This document shows, piece after piece, positions 51,447-60,015 of a stretch of 64,000 bases of DNA. The DNA is taken from the NCBI RefSeq assembly GCF_000265385.1, contig NC_018013.1, forward strand, positions 1,329,001 through 1,393,000. The letters run 5' to 3'. Position 1 is the first letter of the stretch, and every line of letters starts with the position of its first letter. This DNA is from Aequorivita sublithincola DSM 14238 (lineage in GTDB: Bacteria > Bacteroidota > Bacteroidia > Flavobacteriales > Flavobacteriaceae). A program made the position numbers and the translations under genes. Under the pieces are notes generated by a model. That model ran no database searches and was not told where the DNA came from. It saw nothing but the letters and a program-made list of their open reading frames with translations.

Positions 51447-53165
51447 TTAGGTAATATTCTTAATTTCTTTGATGTAAAAAGAAGGATTCAATCCTGTGTC
51501 TTGTTTGAAGTATTTAGTAAAAGAATCTGCCGATTTATACCCTACTTCTTCGGCGATAGATTGAATGGAATACGATCTAAAAATTACATCATTCTTAAGC
51601 CGGAGAATGGTATAATTTATTCTGAGGTCGTTAATATAGGTATTGAAATTTTTACCGTAATGACCGTTAATTACTTTTGAAAGGTATGAGGTATTTGTAT
51701 TTATCTTTTTTGCCACGTTGTATGAATTGCATTCTTGCTTTAGGAAATATTCCTGCTTCTCAAGTTTTTTGAGTCCGTCGAGGATTTGTGTTTTTACTTC
51801 GTCAGAAACATCGGTGGCGTTTGTTTCTTCTAAAACTTCGTCTTTTGTATCAATAATATTTTCAGGTTTTTCGGCAGCTTTAATTTTTGCAAGCAATGCT
51901 TCAAACTTAATTTCGTTTGTTTTTTTGTTTCGATAGAATTTTAGCAGGAGAAAAAGAAGTCCTAAAATAATTATTGAAGCTCCTAAAAATAGATAATTGA
52001 GGTTTGATTGACTTTCTTTTTTTTCTGCTTCCAGTGTTTTTAATTCGTTTCTAAATGCTTCAATTTCCTTAGCTTTTGTTGCAGCTTTTACTTCCCCTTT
52101 TATCTTATCAAATTCTGATGCAGATTTTATGTATTTTTCAAAATAAAAATTGGCTTTTTCTAAATCTCCAGTTTCTTTATAGCTCACGGCTAAAAGATTG
52201 TAATAATCATCCATATAGCCTTCCTCAGAAGGTTTTACTTGATAGGTATCCAATGCATTTTGTAAGATGTTTTTTGCTTCCTTAAAGTTGCCTTCTCCGT
52301 GAGCCACTTTGCCTAATGCATAATTCATCCGTAAAGTCATTAATGGGGAATTCAAGTCGCAGAGTTTTGAAGCAGTCCTAAAATTTTTCTTTGCCTCACT
52401 ATAGTTTTTCTCAAAAAAATCAATCTCGCCTCTTGTTAAGTAAAGTACGCGTTGATTGCAACTATCTTCTGGCGTTATCAATTTTGAAATTAAGGTAGAA
52501 TAGTGTTTGGCAGAATCTGCTTCTTTTATTTTAAGAAACGACCTAGAAAGTTGCGAATATCCATTAACAAGAAAGGTCTTTTTTGCAGTGGCTGTGAAAA
52601 CGGAATCAATCGCCTTATTTTCATATATTGAAATAGATTTTTTGCCAGTATCTATAGCTTTTTGCACATCGCCAGACAATTGGAGTATATATGAAATAAA
52701 TTGCAATATTCCTTCTCTCAAAAATTCATTATCGGTCTGTTCAACTAATGAAAGTGCCGTGTCTAAATATTTTAAAGCATTGGAGGCATTAGAAAGCCCC
52801 ATCTCAATTTGCGCACCCAGAACATAAGAGCTAATAATTTCTTCTTCAAGTTTGTTTTCTTGTGAAAAATTCAAGGCTCTTTCAAATTGTTCCTGTGCTT
52901 TATCAAAATCTTTGTTTCTTTCATAGGCACTACCAAGAGCTTGAATGCCTAAAAATTCTTTTTTCTTGTCTTTTGCTCGTTTTGCTTTTAAAATAAAGGC
53001 GTTGGACGCATTAGCAGCTTTTATAATATCATTGTCTAAATACTTATTTATAGTGTCGCTAATAGCTTCATAAGAAAGTTGAGAAAGGTCGGTTCTCTCC
53101 TGTCCAAGAAAGAAGGAACAGTTAAAGAAGAAGCAAAAAAGAAGTAGTTTTTTAATAAAATTCAT
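51447..53165 (-). CDS. Membrane TPR protein with AraC-type helix-turn-helix
   Basis: 572 residues from the ATG at 53163-53165. Signal peptide MNFIKKLLLFCFFFNCSFFL; about ten TPR-like helical pairs in the periplasm (for example AQEQFERALNFSQENKLEEE); one membrane helix (YLFLGASIIILGLLFLLLKF); and a cytoplasmic C-terminal AraC-type HTH (NTNTSYLSKVINGHYGKNF, then IQSIAEEVGYKSADSFTKYF). This one-piece sensor-regulator design is common in Flavobacteria. Targets are unknown; the adjacent small membrane genes are candidates. Confidence 0.9.
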   Translation of the reverse strand: MNFIKKLLLFCFFFNCSFFLGQERTDLSQLSYEAISDTINKYLDNDIIKAANASNAFILKAKRAKDKKKEFLGIQALGSAYERNKDFDKAQEQFERALNFSQENKLEEEIISSYVLGAQIEMGLSNASNALKYLDTALSLVEQTDNEFLREGILQFISYILQLSGDVQKAIDTGKKSISIYENKAIDSVFTATAKKTFLVNGYSQLSRSFLKIKEADSAKHYSTLISKLITPEDSCNQRVLYLTRGEIDFFEKNYSEAKKNFRTASKLCDLNSPLMTLRMNYALGKVAHGEGNFKEAKNILQNALDTYQVKPSEEGYMDDYYNLLAVSYKETGDLEKANFYFEKYIKSASEFDKIKGEVKAATKAKEIEAFRNELKTLEAEKKESQSNLNYLFLGASIIILGLLFLLLKFYRNKKTNEIKFEALLAKIKAAEKPENIIDTKDEVLEETNATDVSDEVKTQILDGLKKLEKQEYFLKQECNSYNVAKKINTNTSYLSKVINGHYGKNFNTYINDLRINYTILRLKNDVIFRSYSIQSIAEEVGYKSADSFTKYFKQDTGLNPSFYIKEIKNIT

Positions 53166-53281
53166 AACTAAATTAGTCGAATTTTTCGGCCAATATGGAC
53201 ATTCCAAAGTTACTTATTTATGAATAATGCGAAAGCTATTCAAAGGCTTTAAAATAATTCCCAGAGTTTATGTACATAAAA

Positions 53282-53342
53282 CTCTGTGCTCTCTGTGTCT
53301 TTGTGGTGAAATATAACCACAGAGCCACAGAGAACACAGAGG
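53282..53342. repeat. Dispersed palindromic repeat, family A
   Basis: CTCTGTGCTCTCTGTGTCTT, then inverted CCACAGAGCCACAGAGAACA, four bases before the end of the radical SAM gene. Confidence 0.75.
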
Positions 53343-53346
53343 AAAT

Positions 53347-54417
53347 TCAAAACAACTTCATCTGTGGATTTTTAAGTTGTAGAAAATGTGAGACATCCAA
53401 AGGTTCGGGTTTTTTATTTTTCAGAAAACGTTTTTTAGCGATCGTCATGGTATCCTTTACTTGCTCACTAATGGTTCCTTCGCCTTTCATGCGTCTTCCC
53501 CAGTTGCTATCGTTGAGGTTTCCGCCGTGGCATTCGGCTATTTGGTTTAAAACGCGTTCTGCTTTATCGGGAATAGTTTTATGAGCCCAATCTTTGAAGA
53601 TTTCTGCAACTTGGCCATTTAATCTTACAATTGTATAACCAATATCTACCGCTCCAAGTTCTGCTACTTTTTTTACCAAAGGAAGAATTTCATGACTGTT
53701 CAATGAAGGAATTATTGGAGCCATCATAACACGAACCGGAATTCCATTTGCTGAAAGAACTTCAACCGTTTTTAATCGTTGATTAATACTCGCCGTTCGT
53801 GGTTCTAACAATCTGCGCGTATCTTCGGAAAGTGAAGTGATGGAAATATTTACTGAAATTATATTCAGTTTGGCCATTTCCGTTAAAATATCTAAATCGC
53901 GAAGTATCAATGAGTTTTTAGTGATAATTCCAGTTGGATGTTTCCACTTTAGCATTACTTCCAGACATTTTCTTGTAATTTCAAGCTTGCGTTCTAATGG
54001 CTGATAACAATCTGTATTTCCTGAAAAAATAATGGTTTCTCCTTGCCAATTCTTCGAAGTTATTTTTTCTTCTAAAAGCTGTGGTGCATTTTTTTTGAAA
54101 AGTATGTTTCGTTCAAAATCCAATCCCGCGCCATACCCCCAATATTCGTGGCTATTTCTGGCATAGCAATATACACAGCCGTGCTCGCAACCTTGATATG
54201 GGTTTGCCGAATAACCCATCCCAACGTCGGGACTATTCACTTTGTTTACAAATGTTTTTGGGAAAACTTCAATATATTTTGTTTTGTTTTTGTCTGCTTC
54301 TTCGCCTTCCGCTTCACAGAAATTTAAATATTCATCCAGCACTTCGTGACTATTTTCGAAGAAGCGATTGTGAACATTTTTCTGTGCGCCACGACCTTTT
54401 AAAAATTGATCAGACAT
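53347..54417 (-). CDS. PA0069-family radical SAM protein
   Basis: 356-residue radical SAM enzyme related to the spore photoproduct lyase-like group. The [4Fe-4S] motif CxxxCxxC is GCEHGCVYCYARNSHEYWG. Other blocks are FSGNTDCYQPLERKLEITR, PTGIITKNSLILRD and VNISITSLSEDTRRLLEPR. The reaction is unknown; proteins of this group are often annotated as DNA-repair photolyase-like. It is a stand-alone gene on the minus strand. Confidence 0.9.
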   Translation of the reverse strand: MSDQFLKGRGAQKNVHNRFFENSHEVLDEYLNFCEAEGEEADKNKTKYIEVFPKTFVNKVNSPDVGMGYSANPYQGCEHGCVYCYARNSHEYWGYGAGLDFERNILFKKNAPQLLEEKITSKNWQGETIIFSGNTDCYQPLERKLEITRKCLEVMLKWKHPTGIITKNSLILRDLDILTEMAKLNIISVNISITSLSEDTRRLLEPRTASINQRLKTVEVLSANGIPVRVMMAPIIPSLNSHEILPLVKKVAELGAVDIGYTIVRLNGQVAEIFKDWAHKTIPDKAERVLNQIAECHGGNLNDSNWGRRMKGEGTISEQVKDTMTIAKKRFLKNKKPEPLDVSHFLQLKNPQMKLF

Positions 54418-54460
54418 AAAAAACTTTGAATATAGGGTTTATCCAAAGTTAGCAATATTT

Positions 54461-54492
54461 GGATATATTCCAATTATACTTGGATTATATCC
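54461..54492. repeat. Inverted repeat at the end of the TMEM175 gene
   Basis: GGATATATTCCAA and TTGGATTATATCC with a six-base loop and one mismatch. It overlaps the TMEM175 stop codon and has no T-run, so a terminator role is uncertain. Confidence 0.4.
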
Positions 54493-55105
54493 TTGTTAAT
54501 TTTTTCTTTTTTCTGAAAATAATCTTTTTACCAATAGCTTGAAATATAAATAGAAACACGAAAAAGAATCTTGCGAAAACTGGAAAAACAAAGGAGAGAA
54601 GGAGCGCAAATGTCCAAACGAATACACTATTAAATGCCCGAAATTTCAACCACTTTTGTGTTATAGGTTTAATTTTTTGGGACGTGCTCTTTAATATTGA
54701 AAGAAGCATAATATAATTAATAGTGCTTAACAGAATTAAATTGGAAACATAAAAAATAAAGCGTACATCTTCATAAAAACCACCTACAAAAAAGGATGTT
54801 GAAAATGGAAGAAGAACAATTGAAAATAGAAGATAAATATTCAGCCAAAAAAGTCTGTCTGTGAATTTATCAGCAAATCTTGAATACGTAAGATAAAATT
54901 TCCAATAACGCGCAATTACCAAAAAGCTAATTATAAAACCCATAAAATTTGGAATGAGCGATTCCAACAAAACCATTGAAGATTTTGAACTTTCAACATA
55001 ATTATTTGGCAACGAAATATCTAGTATTAGCAGGGTTATAGCAATTGAAAACACCGCATCGGTAAATGCAAAAATCCTGTGGCGCTCAAAAGTGAAATCA
55101 TCCAT
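54485..55105 (-). CDS. TMEM175 family (DUF1211) ion channel-like protein
   Basis: 206 residues with six predicted membrane helices. The first helix carries the family signature HRIFAFTDAVFSIAITLLIL (an FTDA version of FSDA). Bacterial homologues form potassium-permeable channels. Ion selectivity here is not testable from sequence. Confidence 0.88.
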   Translation of the reverse strand: MDDFTFERHRIFAFTDAVFSIAITLLILDISLPNNYVESSKSSMVLLESLIPNFMGFIISFLVIARYWKFYLTYSRFADKFTDRLFWLNIYLLFSIVLLPFSTSFFVGGFYEDVRFIFYVSNLILLSTINYIMLLSILKSTSQKIKPITQKWLKFRAFNSVFVWTFALLLSFVFPVFARFFFVFLFIFQAIGKKIIFRKKKKLTRI

Positions 55106-55162
55106 TCAATAAAGGTACGGTAGACCTTGGTAAATTTATTCTCTTAGCGTTGTTTTTATTGC

Positions 55163-56989
55163 TTAATGCATTTGAACCGCTTTTTTAAAAGCCTTCTTCC
55201 CACCCACAACTGGAATCTCAAGAGTTGTTTCATCAAGATCAACAGTGAGAATAGTTCCAGGTTCTGGCAAAAGCGTGAATTGGCTGTCGCTTGAAAATAT
55301 CACTAACCCAATCTGCTGTCCCGCAGGAATTATTTGATCGTCTGGCTGTAAATCAAAAGAAATATCATAAAATTTACCCGGTATTAACGGTTCACTTTCT
55401 GTAATGGATTTGTAATTTTGCGTGTCTGCCCAACCACGACTTATAATATTGTCAGTAATTTTTGCGTCTTTGTCAGTGTTCCAAGGTAAGGAAACCATCC
55501 AAACAGAAAGATTTGCCGCAAGTTTGCTGCTTGCCAATTTAATGTTCAATTTTGAAAGGCCCGAAAGATGTAAATCTTCCTTTAAAATTGGTGTCATAAA
55601 AAGCAATCTGTTTTTTGAACTTTCAAGTTGCGAAAGTGCTTCACCTGAAAAATTATAATCATCAACTAAAGTCTGAGTTCCTTGTTTTTTAGTTTTTTCA
55701 GCAGTTAACATTCCTTCATTTTTTGAAGTTGCTTTTAAATGAAGCATAACATTTTTGGCATCTGGATTTGGATAATCTGCGTAGGGTGTAGGATTGCCAT
55801 TGTCATCATTTTCACGAACTATCCAAGCTTTTGGACCTTTTTCAATATCATTTTCTATTCCGAAGAGGTAATGTGTAAACCATTTATTCATCATAGAAAA
55901 AGGAGGTGGACCACCGTGTCCTTTTTGATGGTAATAGATTTTTACGGGAAGCCCCATTTCTTCGGCAGCCTTGTAAATTCTGTAACTGTGCTCTGGCATT
56001 ACGTTCCAATCGTTAAACCCGTGAGACATAAATAATGCAGCTTTCATTGGTTTCATGTCATTAAGATAATCGCGACCAGCCCAAAATTCATTGTAATCGC
56101 CTGTTTTGCGGTCTATGCCGTTTTTAATTTCAGTATCGCGATACACTTTATTATTGTGAGCACGTTTAGACTCATCACCACTGTGTATAAAATCGTAGAG
56201 TACATCAACATCTTCACCTAAATAACCACCGGGCGAACGCACCAAACCGTTGCTTCTATAATAATGATAATAGGAAGTATTTGGCGCAATAGGAATAATT
56301 GCCTCTAGCCCTTCAACGCCTGTAGTTGCAGCAGCTAACGGAATTGTTCCGTTATAAGAAGTTCCTGTCATCCCCACTTTTCCAGTGGTCCAATATGCCT
56401 TTACTTCTTCGGTTCCATAAGGAGTTGTGTATCCTTTTGCGCGACCGTTTAACCAATCGATAACTGCTTTTGGCGCCAAGGATTCATTATCACCGCCAAC
56501 GGTTGGAGAACCTTGTGAAAGCCCCGTCCCTGGTGATGAAGAATGTAAAACGATATATCCTCGCGGAACCCAAGTTTTAATTTGTGAGTTGGAAATTATA
56601 GGACGTTCACCTCTTCTTGTTACGGAAGGATGGACGATTTCTTTTTCGAGAGCACCAATTTCGTGGTGCACCTCGTGAAAAGCACCTTCAACTTCGGGTG
56701 CAACTCCTGCGAAATACGGACTAGACTCATAAACCACAGGAAGTTTTAAACCGTCAGTTTCTGTTTGTTTGGGTCTTGTAACGTCAACGTGCATACGGTC
56801 TGGTTTGCCATCGCCGTCGGTGTCAAAAGTTGTTTCTACCCATAAATCTGTTCGTATCCAATCTTTTGCATCTTCAAAAGCTGGAACTATTTGTGCTTCG
56901 CCGTCTTTAAACCAAGGTTCGGCTTTTTCTTGGGCGCTTACTGAAAATGTATAAGCTAGAACGATAAGAGGTAAAACGTATTTTTTCAT
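55163..56989 (-). CDS. CocE/NonD-type S15 hydrolase (X-Pro dipeptidyl-peptidase-like)
   Basis: 608-residue secreted alpha/beta hydrolase. Signal peptide KKYVLPLIVLAYTFSVSA; nucleophile motif GMTGTSYNGTIPLAAA; Asp region SHGFNDWNVMPEHS; His in YYHQKGHGGPP; and a C-terminal jelly-roll domain (LNIKLASSKLAANLSVWM; IPAGQQIGLVIFSSDSQ) typical of X-Pro dipeptidyl acyl-aminopeptidases. It follows the enoyl-CoA hydratase gene by 15 bp and may share its transcript. Confidence 0.92.
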   Translation of the reverse strand: MKKYVLPLIVLAYTFSVSAQEKAEPWFKDGEAQIVPAFEDAKDWIRTDLWVETTFDTDGDGKPDRMHVDVTRPKQTETDGLKLPVVYESSPYFAGVAPEVEGAFHEVHHEIGALEKEIVHPSVTRRGERPIISNSQIKTWVPRGYIVLHSSSPGTGLSQGSPTVGGDNESLAPKAVIDWLNGRAKGYTTPYGTEEVKAYWTTGKVGMTGTSYNGTIPLAAATTGVEGLEAIIPIAPNTSYYHYYRSNGLVRSPGGYLGEDVDVLYDFIHSGDESKRAHNNKVYRDTEIKNGIDRKTGDYNEFWAGRDYLNDMKPMKAALFMSHGFNDWNVMPEHSYRIYKAAEEMGLPVKIYYHQKGHGGPPPFSMMNKWFTHYLFGIENDIEKGPKAWIVRENDDNGNPTPYADYPNPDAKNVMLHLKATSKNEGMLTAEKTKKQGTQTLVDDYNFSGEALSQLESSKNRLLFMTPILKEDLHLSGLSKLNIKLASSKLAANLSVWMVSLPWNTDKDAKITDNIISRGWADTQNYKSITESEPLIPGKFYDISFDLQPDDQIIPAGQQIGLVIFSSDSQFTLLPEPGTILTVDLDETTLEIPVVGGKKAFKKAVQMH

Positions 56990-57004
56990 ATTATTTTGAG
57001 TTAG

Positions 57005-57787
57005 TTATTTTCCAGGAAAATCTGCTTTTCTCTTTTGAAGAAATGCCTGTGTTCCCTCTTTAAAATCTTCGGTTCCAAAACAGTTTCCAAATTCTTCAAT
57101 CTCAACTTCAAAACCGTCTATGCTATCTTCATAATTAGCATTGATTGCACTTATTGCTGAAGCGATTGCAACGGAAGAATTCCGCATAATTTTTCCCGCA
57201 ATTTTTTCTGTGAATTCCAGTAATTCTTCGGGAGTAGTAACGTGGTTTACTAAACCATATTGAAGTGCTTGGTTAGCATCAATCATTCCGGCGGTCATGA
57301 TCATTTCCATTGCGCGACCTTTGCCTACTAATTGTGGTAAACGTTGTGTGCCGCCATAGCCAGGTATTACGCCAAGAGAAACTTCAGGAAGTCCCATTTT
57401 TGCATTATCTGAAGCTATGCGGAAATGTGCTGCCATTGCCAATTCCAGTCCACCACCAAGCGCAAAACCATTTACCGCTGCAATTACTGGTTTTGATAAA
57501 TTTGCAACAAAATCGAATAATAATTCTTGACCTTTAGCGGCTAGTTTTTCTCCTTCTTCAATTGAAAAATCTGCAAACTCGCTAATATCTGCGCCAGCAA
57601 CGAATGCTTTTTCTCCGCTTCCCGTTATGATAATTATTTTTGTTTTTGATGATTCTTCTGCAGCTTCAAAGGCGTCGTGTAACTCTTGAATTGTTTCACG
57701 ATTTAATGCGTTTAATTTTGAAGGACGGTTGATGGTAATAGTTGTAATTCCGTTATCAGTTTCGGAAAGTATATTTTGAAATTTCAT
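57005..57787 (-). CDS. Enoyl-CoA hydratase/isomerase family protein
   Basis: 260-residue crotonase-fold enzyme. Oxyanion-hole and CoA motifs: ITGSGEKAFVAGADISEFAD, AAVNGFALGGGLELAMAAHF and PEVSLGVIPGYGGTQRLPQL, with the two active-site glutamates expected in the latter region. It hydrates enoyl-CoA in fatty acid oxidation or a related pathway. No other beta-oxidation genes are nearby. It is 15 bp upstream of the S15 hydrolase. Confidence 0.93.
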   Translation of the reverse strand: MKFQNILSETDNGITTITINRPSKLNALNRETIQELHDAFEAAEESSKTKIIIITGSGEKAFVAGADISEFADFSIEEGEKLAAKGQELLFDFVANLSKPVIAAVNGFALGGGLELAMAAHFRIASDNAKMGLPEVSLGVIPGYGGTQRLPQLVGKGRAMEMIMTAGMIDANQALQYGLVNHVTTPEELLEFTEKIAGKIMRNSSVAIASAISAINANYEDSIDGFEVEIEEFGNCFGTEDFKEGTQAFLQKRKADFPGK

Positions 57788-57812
57788 GTTTGATTATTTT
57801 TAAAGGGTTTTA

Positions 57813-57859
57813 GCCACGAATTCACGAATAATGAATTAAAAAATTCGTGAATTCGTGGC
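57813..57859. repeat. Dispersed palindromic repeat, family B
   Basis: Perfect 17-bp arms GCCACGAATTCACGAAT/ATTCGTGAATTCGTGGC with a 13-base AT-rich loop, in the 97-bp gap between the histidine kinase and the enoyl-CoA hydratase genes. Confidence 0.85.
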
Positions 57860-57884
57860 CACTTTCACAAAGCTACTAAAAACC

Positions 57885-59342
57885 TTAAAGCATTGCAGGA
57901 AACGAAACTTTAAAAGTGGTTTTTTCTTCGGAAGATTCTAAAGTTATTGTTCCACCGTAGGTTTCAACTATGTTTTTTACCATTCCTAAACCGAGACCCA
58001 TTCCGCTGGTTTTGGTGGTGAATTGTGGTTCAAAAATGTGGGTTCTGTTTTCTTCTGGAACGCCGATACCATTGTCGGTAACTTGAGTAATTACAAAGGT
58101 TTCTTCGGTTTTAACTGTAACTTCTATTCGTGGTTCCGCTGGATTTTTTTGCTCGATGGACTGAATACTGTTTTTAACCAAATTGGTGATTACACGAATA
58201 AGTTGGGTTCTATCAAAACGTGCCCGAACCTCATCTTCATCTGAAAAGAAATAGATATAATCTTCAGTAAAAATATCCAGCGCCAGCTTGCTTATTTTTA
58301 CAACATTCAGCGTTTCATCTTGTTGTGCAGGCATTTTTGCGTAGGTTGAAAAAGCCGATGAAATAGAACTCAAAGTATCAATTTGTTGCAGTAATGTATT
58401 GGTATATTCTGCCATTTTTTGGTCAACATCAGGATCATTGCAGTCAAACTTTCGTTGAAAACTTTGAACTGTAAGCCGCATAGGCGTTAATGGATTTTTG
58501 ATTTCGTGAGCAACCTGTTTTGCCATTTCGCGCCATGCAGTTTCACGCTCACTGGCGGCGAGTTGGGCGGCGCTGTTTTCAAGCTCATCAATCATTCCGT
58601 TATAGGCGTTTACGATGGTAGAAATTTCGGTTGGAGTGTCGCTGAGGTGAATTTTCTTGTTTCGAGTGTCGAAGCGGGTTTCGGTAAGTTTTTCACTTAT
58701 TTCTTTAAGTGAACGTGTAATATACTTTGAAAGAAAATAGGCTAACGCAATGGCGGCAAGAAGCATAATGAGATAGGCGATGCCAAGAATGTAAAGATAA
58801 TCTGTGAGCTCTTTATTTATAAAACCGTCGTCTTCAATATACGGTAAATTCAAGATTGCCAATGGTTTAAAATAACTGTCAGTAATATAAGTATAGGAGG
58901 ATTGGTACTTTTGGCCACCTTCTTCAAACTCCTTTATATAATTTTTAATGGGCGAATTTTGCAGTTCTTCCAATACAACTTCAGGAATTTTTGGCGAAAC
59001 GGTATCTTTAAAAAATGAAGGTCTTGAAGATTTTAATAGATTTCCATCCAAATCATACAGAAAAATTTCGAGGCCGTGAATGTCCTTGATTTCGTAAATT
59101 TTATCCTTGAAAATTAATGGAATTTGATTGGTTTCTTCAGGATAAGTTGTGTTGTCCAATATATATTTTATATTAGCTCTAATCGCCGCTTCCTTGCGCA
59201 ACAAACGGTCTCGATGATAATCTTTTGCCTCTTCATTGTATTGATAAACCGTTACAATTGCTATAAGAACGGAAGCTCCAATAACCAAAAAGATCATAGA
59301 AAGGAAAATACGGGTACGGAGCGATTTTTTGTAAAAGTACAT
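57885..59342 (-). CDS. NtrY-like sensor histidine kinase
   Basis: 485 residues. First membrane helix FLSMIFLVIGASVLIAIVTV, a periplasmic sensor region of about 140 residues, a second helix (YLYILGIAYLIMLLAAIALA), a HAMP linker, and a HisKA H-box WREMAKQVAHEIKNPLTPMR with its phospho-acceptor His. The HATPase domain has the N-box LVKNSIQSIEQK, G1 VTDNGIGVPEE and G2 GMGLGLGMVKN. The PLTPMR H-box is typical of NtrY-type kinases. No response regulator is adjacent. The signal is unknown. Confidence 0.92.
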   Translation of the reverse strand: MYFYKKSLRTRIFLSMIFLVIGASVLIAIVTVYQYNEEAKDYHRDRLLRKEAAIRANIKYILDNTTYPEETNQIPLIFKDKIYEIKDIHGLEIFLYDLDGNLLKSSRPSFFKDTVSPKIPEVVLEELQNSPIKNYIKEFEEGGQKYQSSYTYITDSYFKPLAILNLPYIEDDGFINKELTDYLYILGIAYLIMLLAAIALAYFLSKYITRSLKEISEKLTETRFDTRNKKIHLSDTPTEISTIVNAYNGMIDELENSAAQLAASERETAWREMAKQVAHEIKNPLTPMRLTVQSFQRKFDCNDPDVDQKMAEYTNTLLQQIDTLSSISSAFSTYAKMPAQQDETLNVVKISKLALDIFTEDYIYFFSDEDEVRARFDRTQLIRVITNLVKNSIQSIEQKNPAEPRIEVTVKTEETFVITQVTDNGIGVPEENRTHIFEPQFTTKTSGMGLGLGMVKNIVETYGGTITLESSEEKTTFKVSFPAML

Positions 59343-59396
59343 TTACATTTTTTTGAAGAGGAAAGATAACAATAATTACACCGTTTAGTTCTGAAT

Positions 59397-59951
59397 TCAG
59401 AATCCAGAATTTTTGCTTTCTCGTATTCTTTTATAAATTTTGTAGCCCATCATCAATAAAATGGCAAAAATTATAATTCCTACAGTTCCATAAATCCAGT
59501 TAACGCCGTCTTTTAGAATAACTAAAAAAACTACAGAAAATAGAATGATTGTAGGCACTTCGTTAAAAAGACGCATATAGTTTGATGAATATTTTACCAC
59601 CCCTTTTTGAAGTTGTTTAAAGATTTGGTGACACTTAAATTGATACAGTATTAAAAGCACTACGAAAGCTAATTTTACTTGCATCCAAGCATCGGCAATG
59701 AAAAACATTCGCATTGAAATTAACCAAATTCCAAAGAAAAGGGCTAAAATCATACTTGGCCACGTTATAATATTCCACAAACGGGAAGCCATTATTTTTA
59801 GTTGTTCACCCAAAATTTCCTTGTCTGGCGAAGGTTTTTGTGAAGCTTCAATTTGATACACAAAAAGCCGAACAATATAAAAAAGTCCAGCAAACCAAGT
59901 GATTATAAATATTAAGTGAAGTGATTTTATGTAAGGATAATATTGTTCCAT
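59397..59951 (-). CDS. hemJ: HemJ-type protoporphyrinogen oxidase (CopD/UPF0093 family)
   Basis: 184-residue membrane protein with four to five helices. Family blocks include YIKSLHLIFIITWFAGLFYI (with a conserved His), EQLKIMASRLWNIITWPSMI, WMQVKLAFVVLLILYQFKCH and FNEVPTIILFSVVFLVILKD. HemJ oxidises protoporphyrinogen IX to protoporphyrin IX, and ferrochelatase (hemH) is encoded 2.6 kb away on the same strand, supporting the call. It is distinguished from CopD copper proteins by size and the WFAGLFYxxRLFVY motif. Confidence 0.85.
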   Translation of the reverse strand: MEQYYPYIKSLHLIFIITWFAGLFYIVRLFVYQIEASQKPSPDKEILGEQLKIMASRLWNIITWPSMILALFFGIWLISMRMFFIADAWMQVKLAFVVLLILYQFKCHQIFKQLQKGVVKYSSNYMRLFNEVPTIILFSVVFLVILKDGVNWIYGTVGIIIFAILLMMGYKIYKRIRESKNSGF

Positions 59952-60015
59952 TAATAGCTCAGTTTCGTAAAAACTTAGCCGTAAAGATACCTAATTAATC
60001 AGTTAATGATAAGTA

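Noticed and set aside
53166..53207. Longer start for the TPR/AraC protein
   Set aside because: The extra 14 residues lie before an obvious signal peptide.
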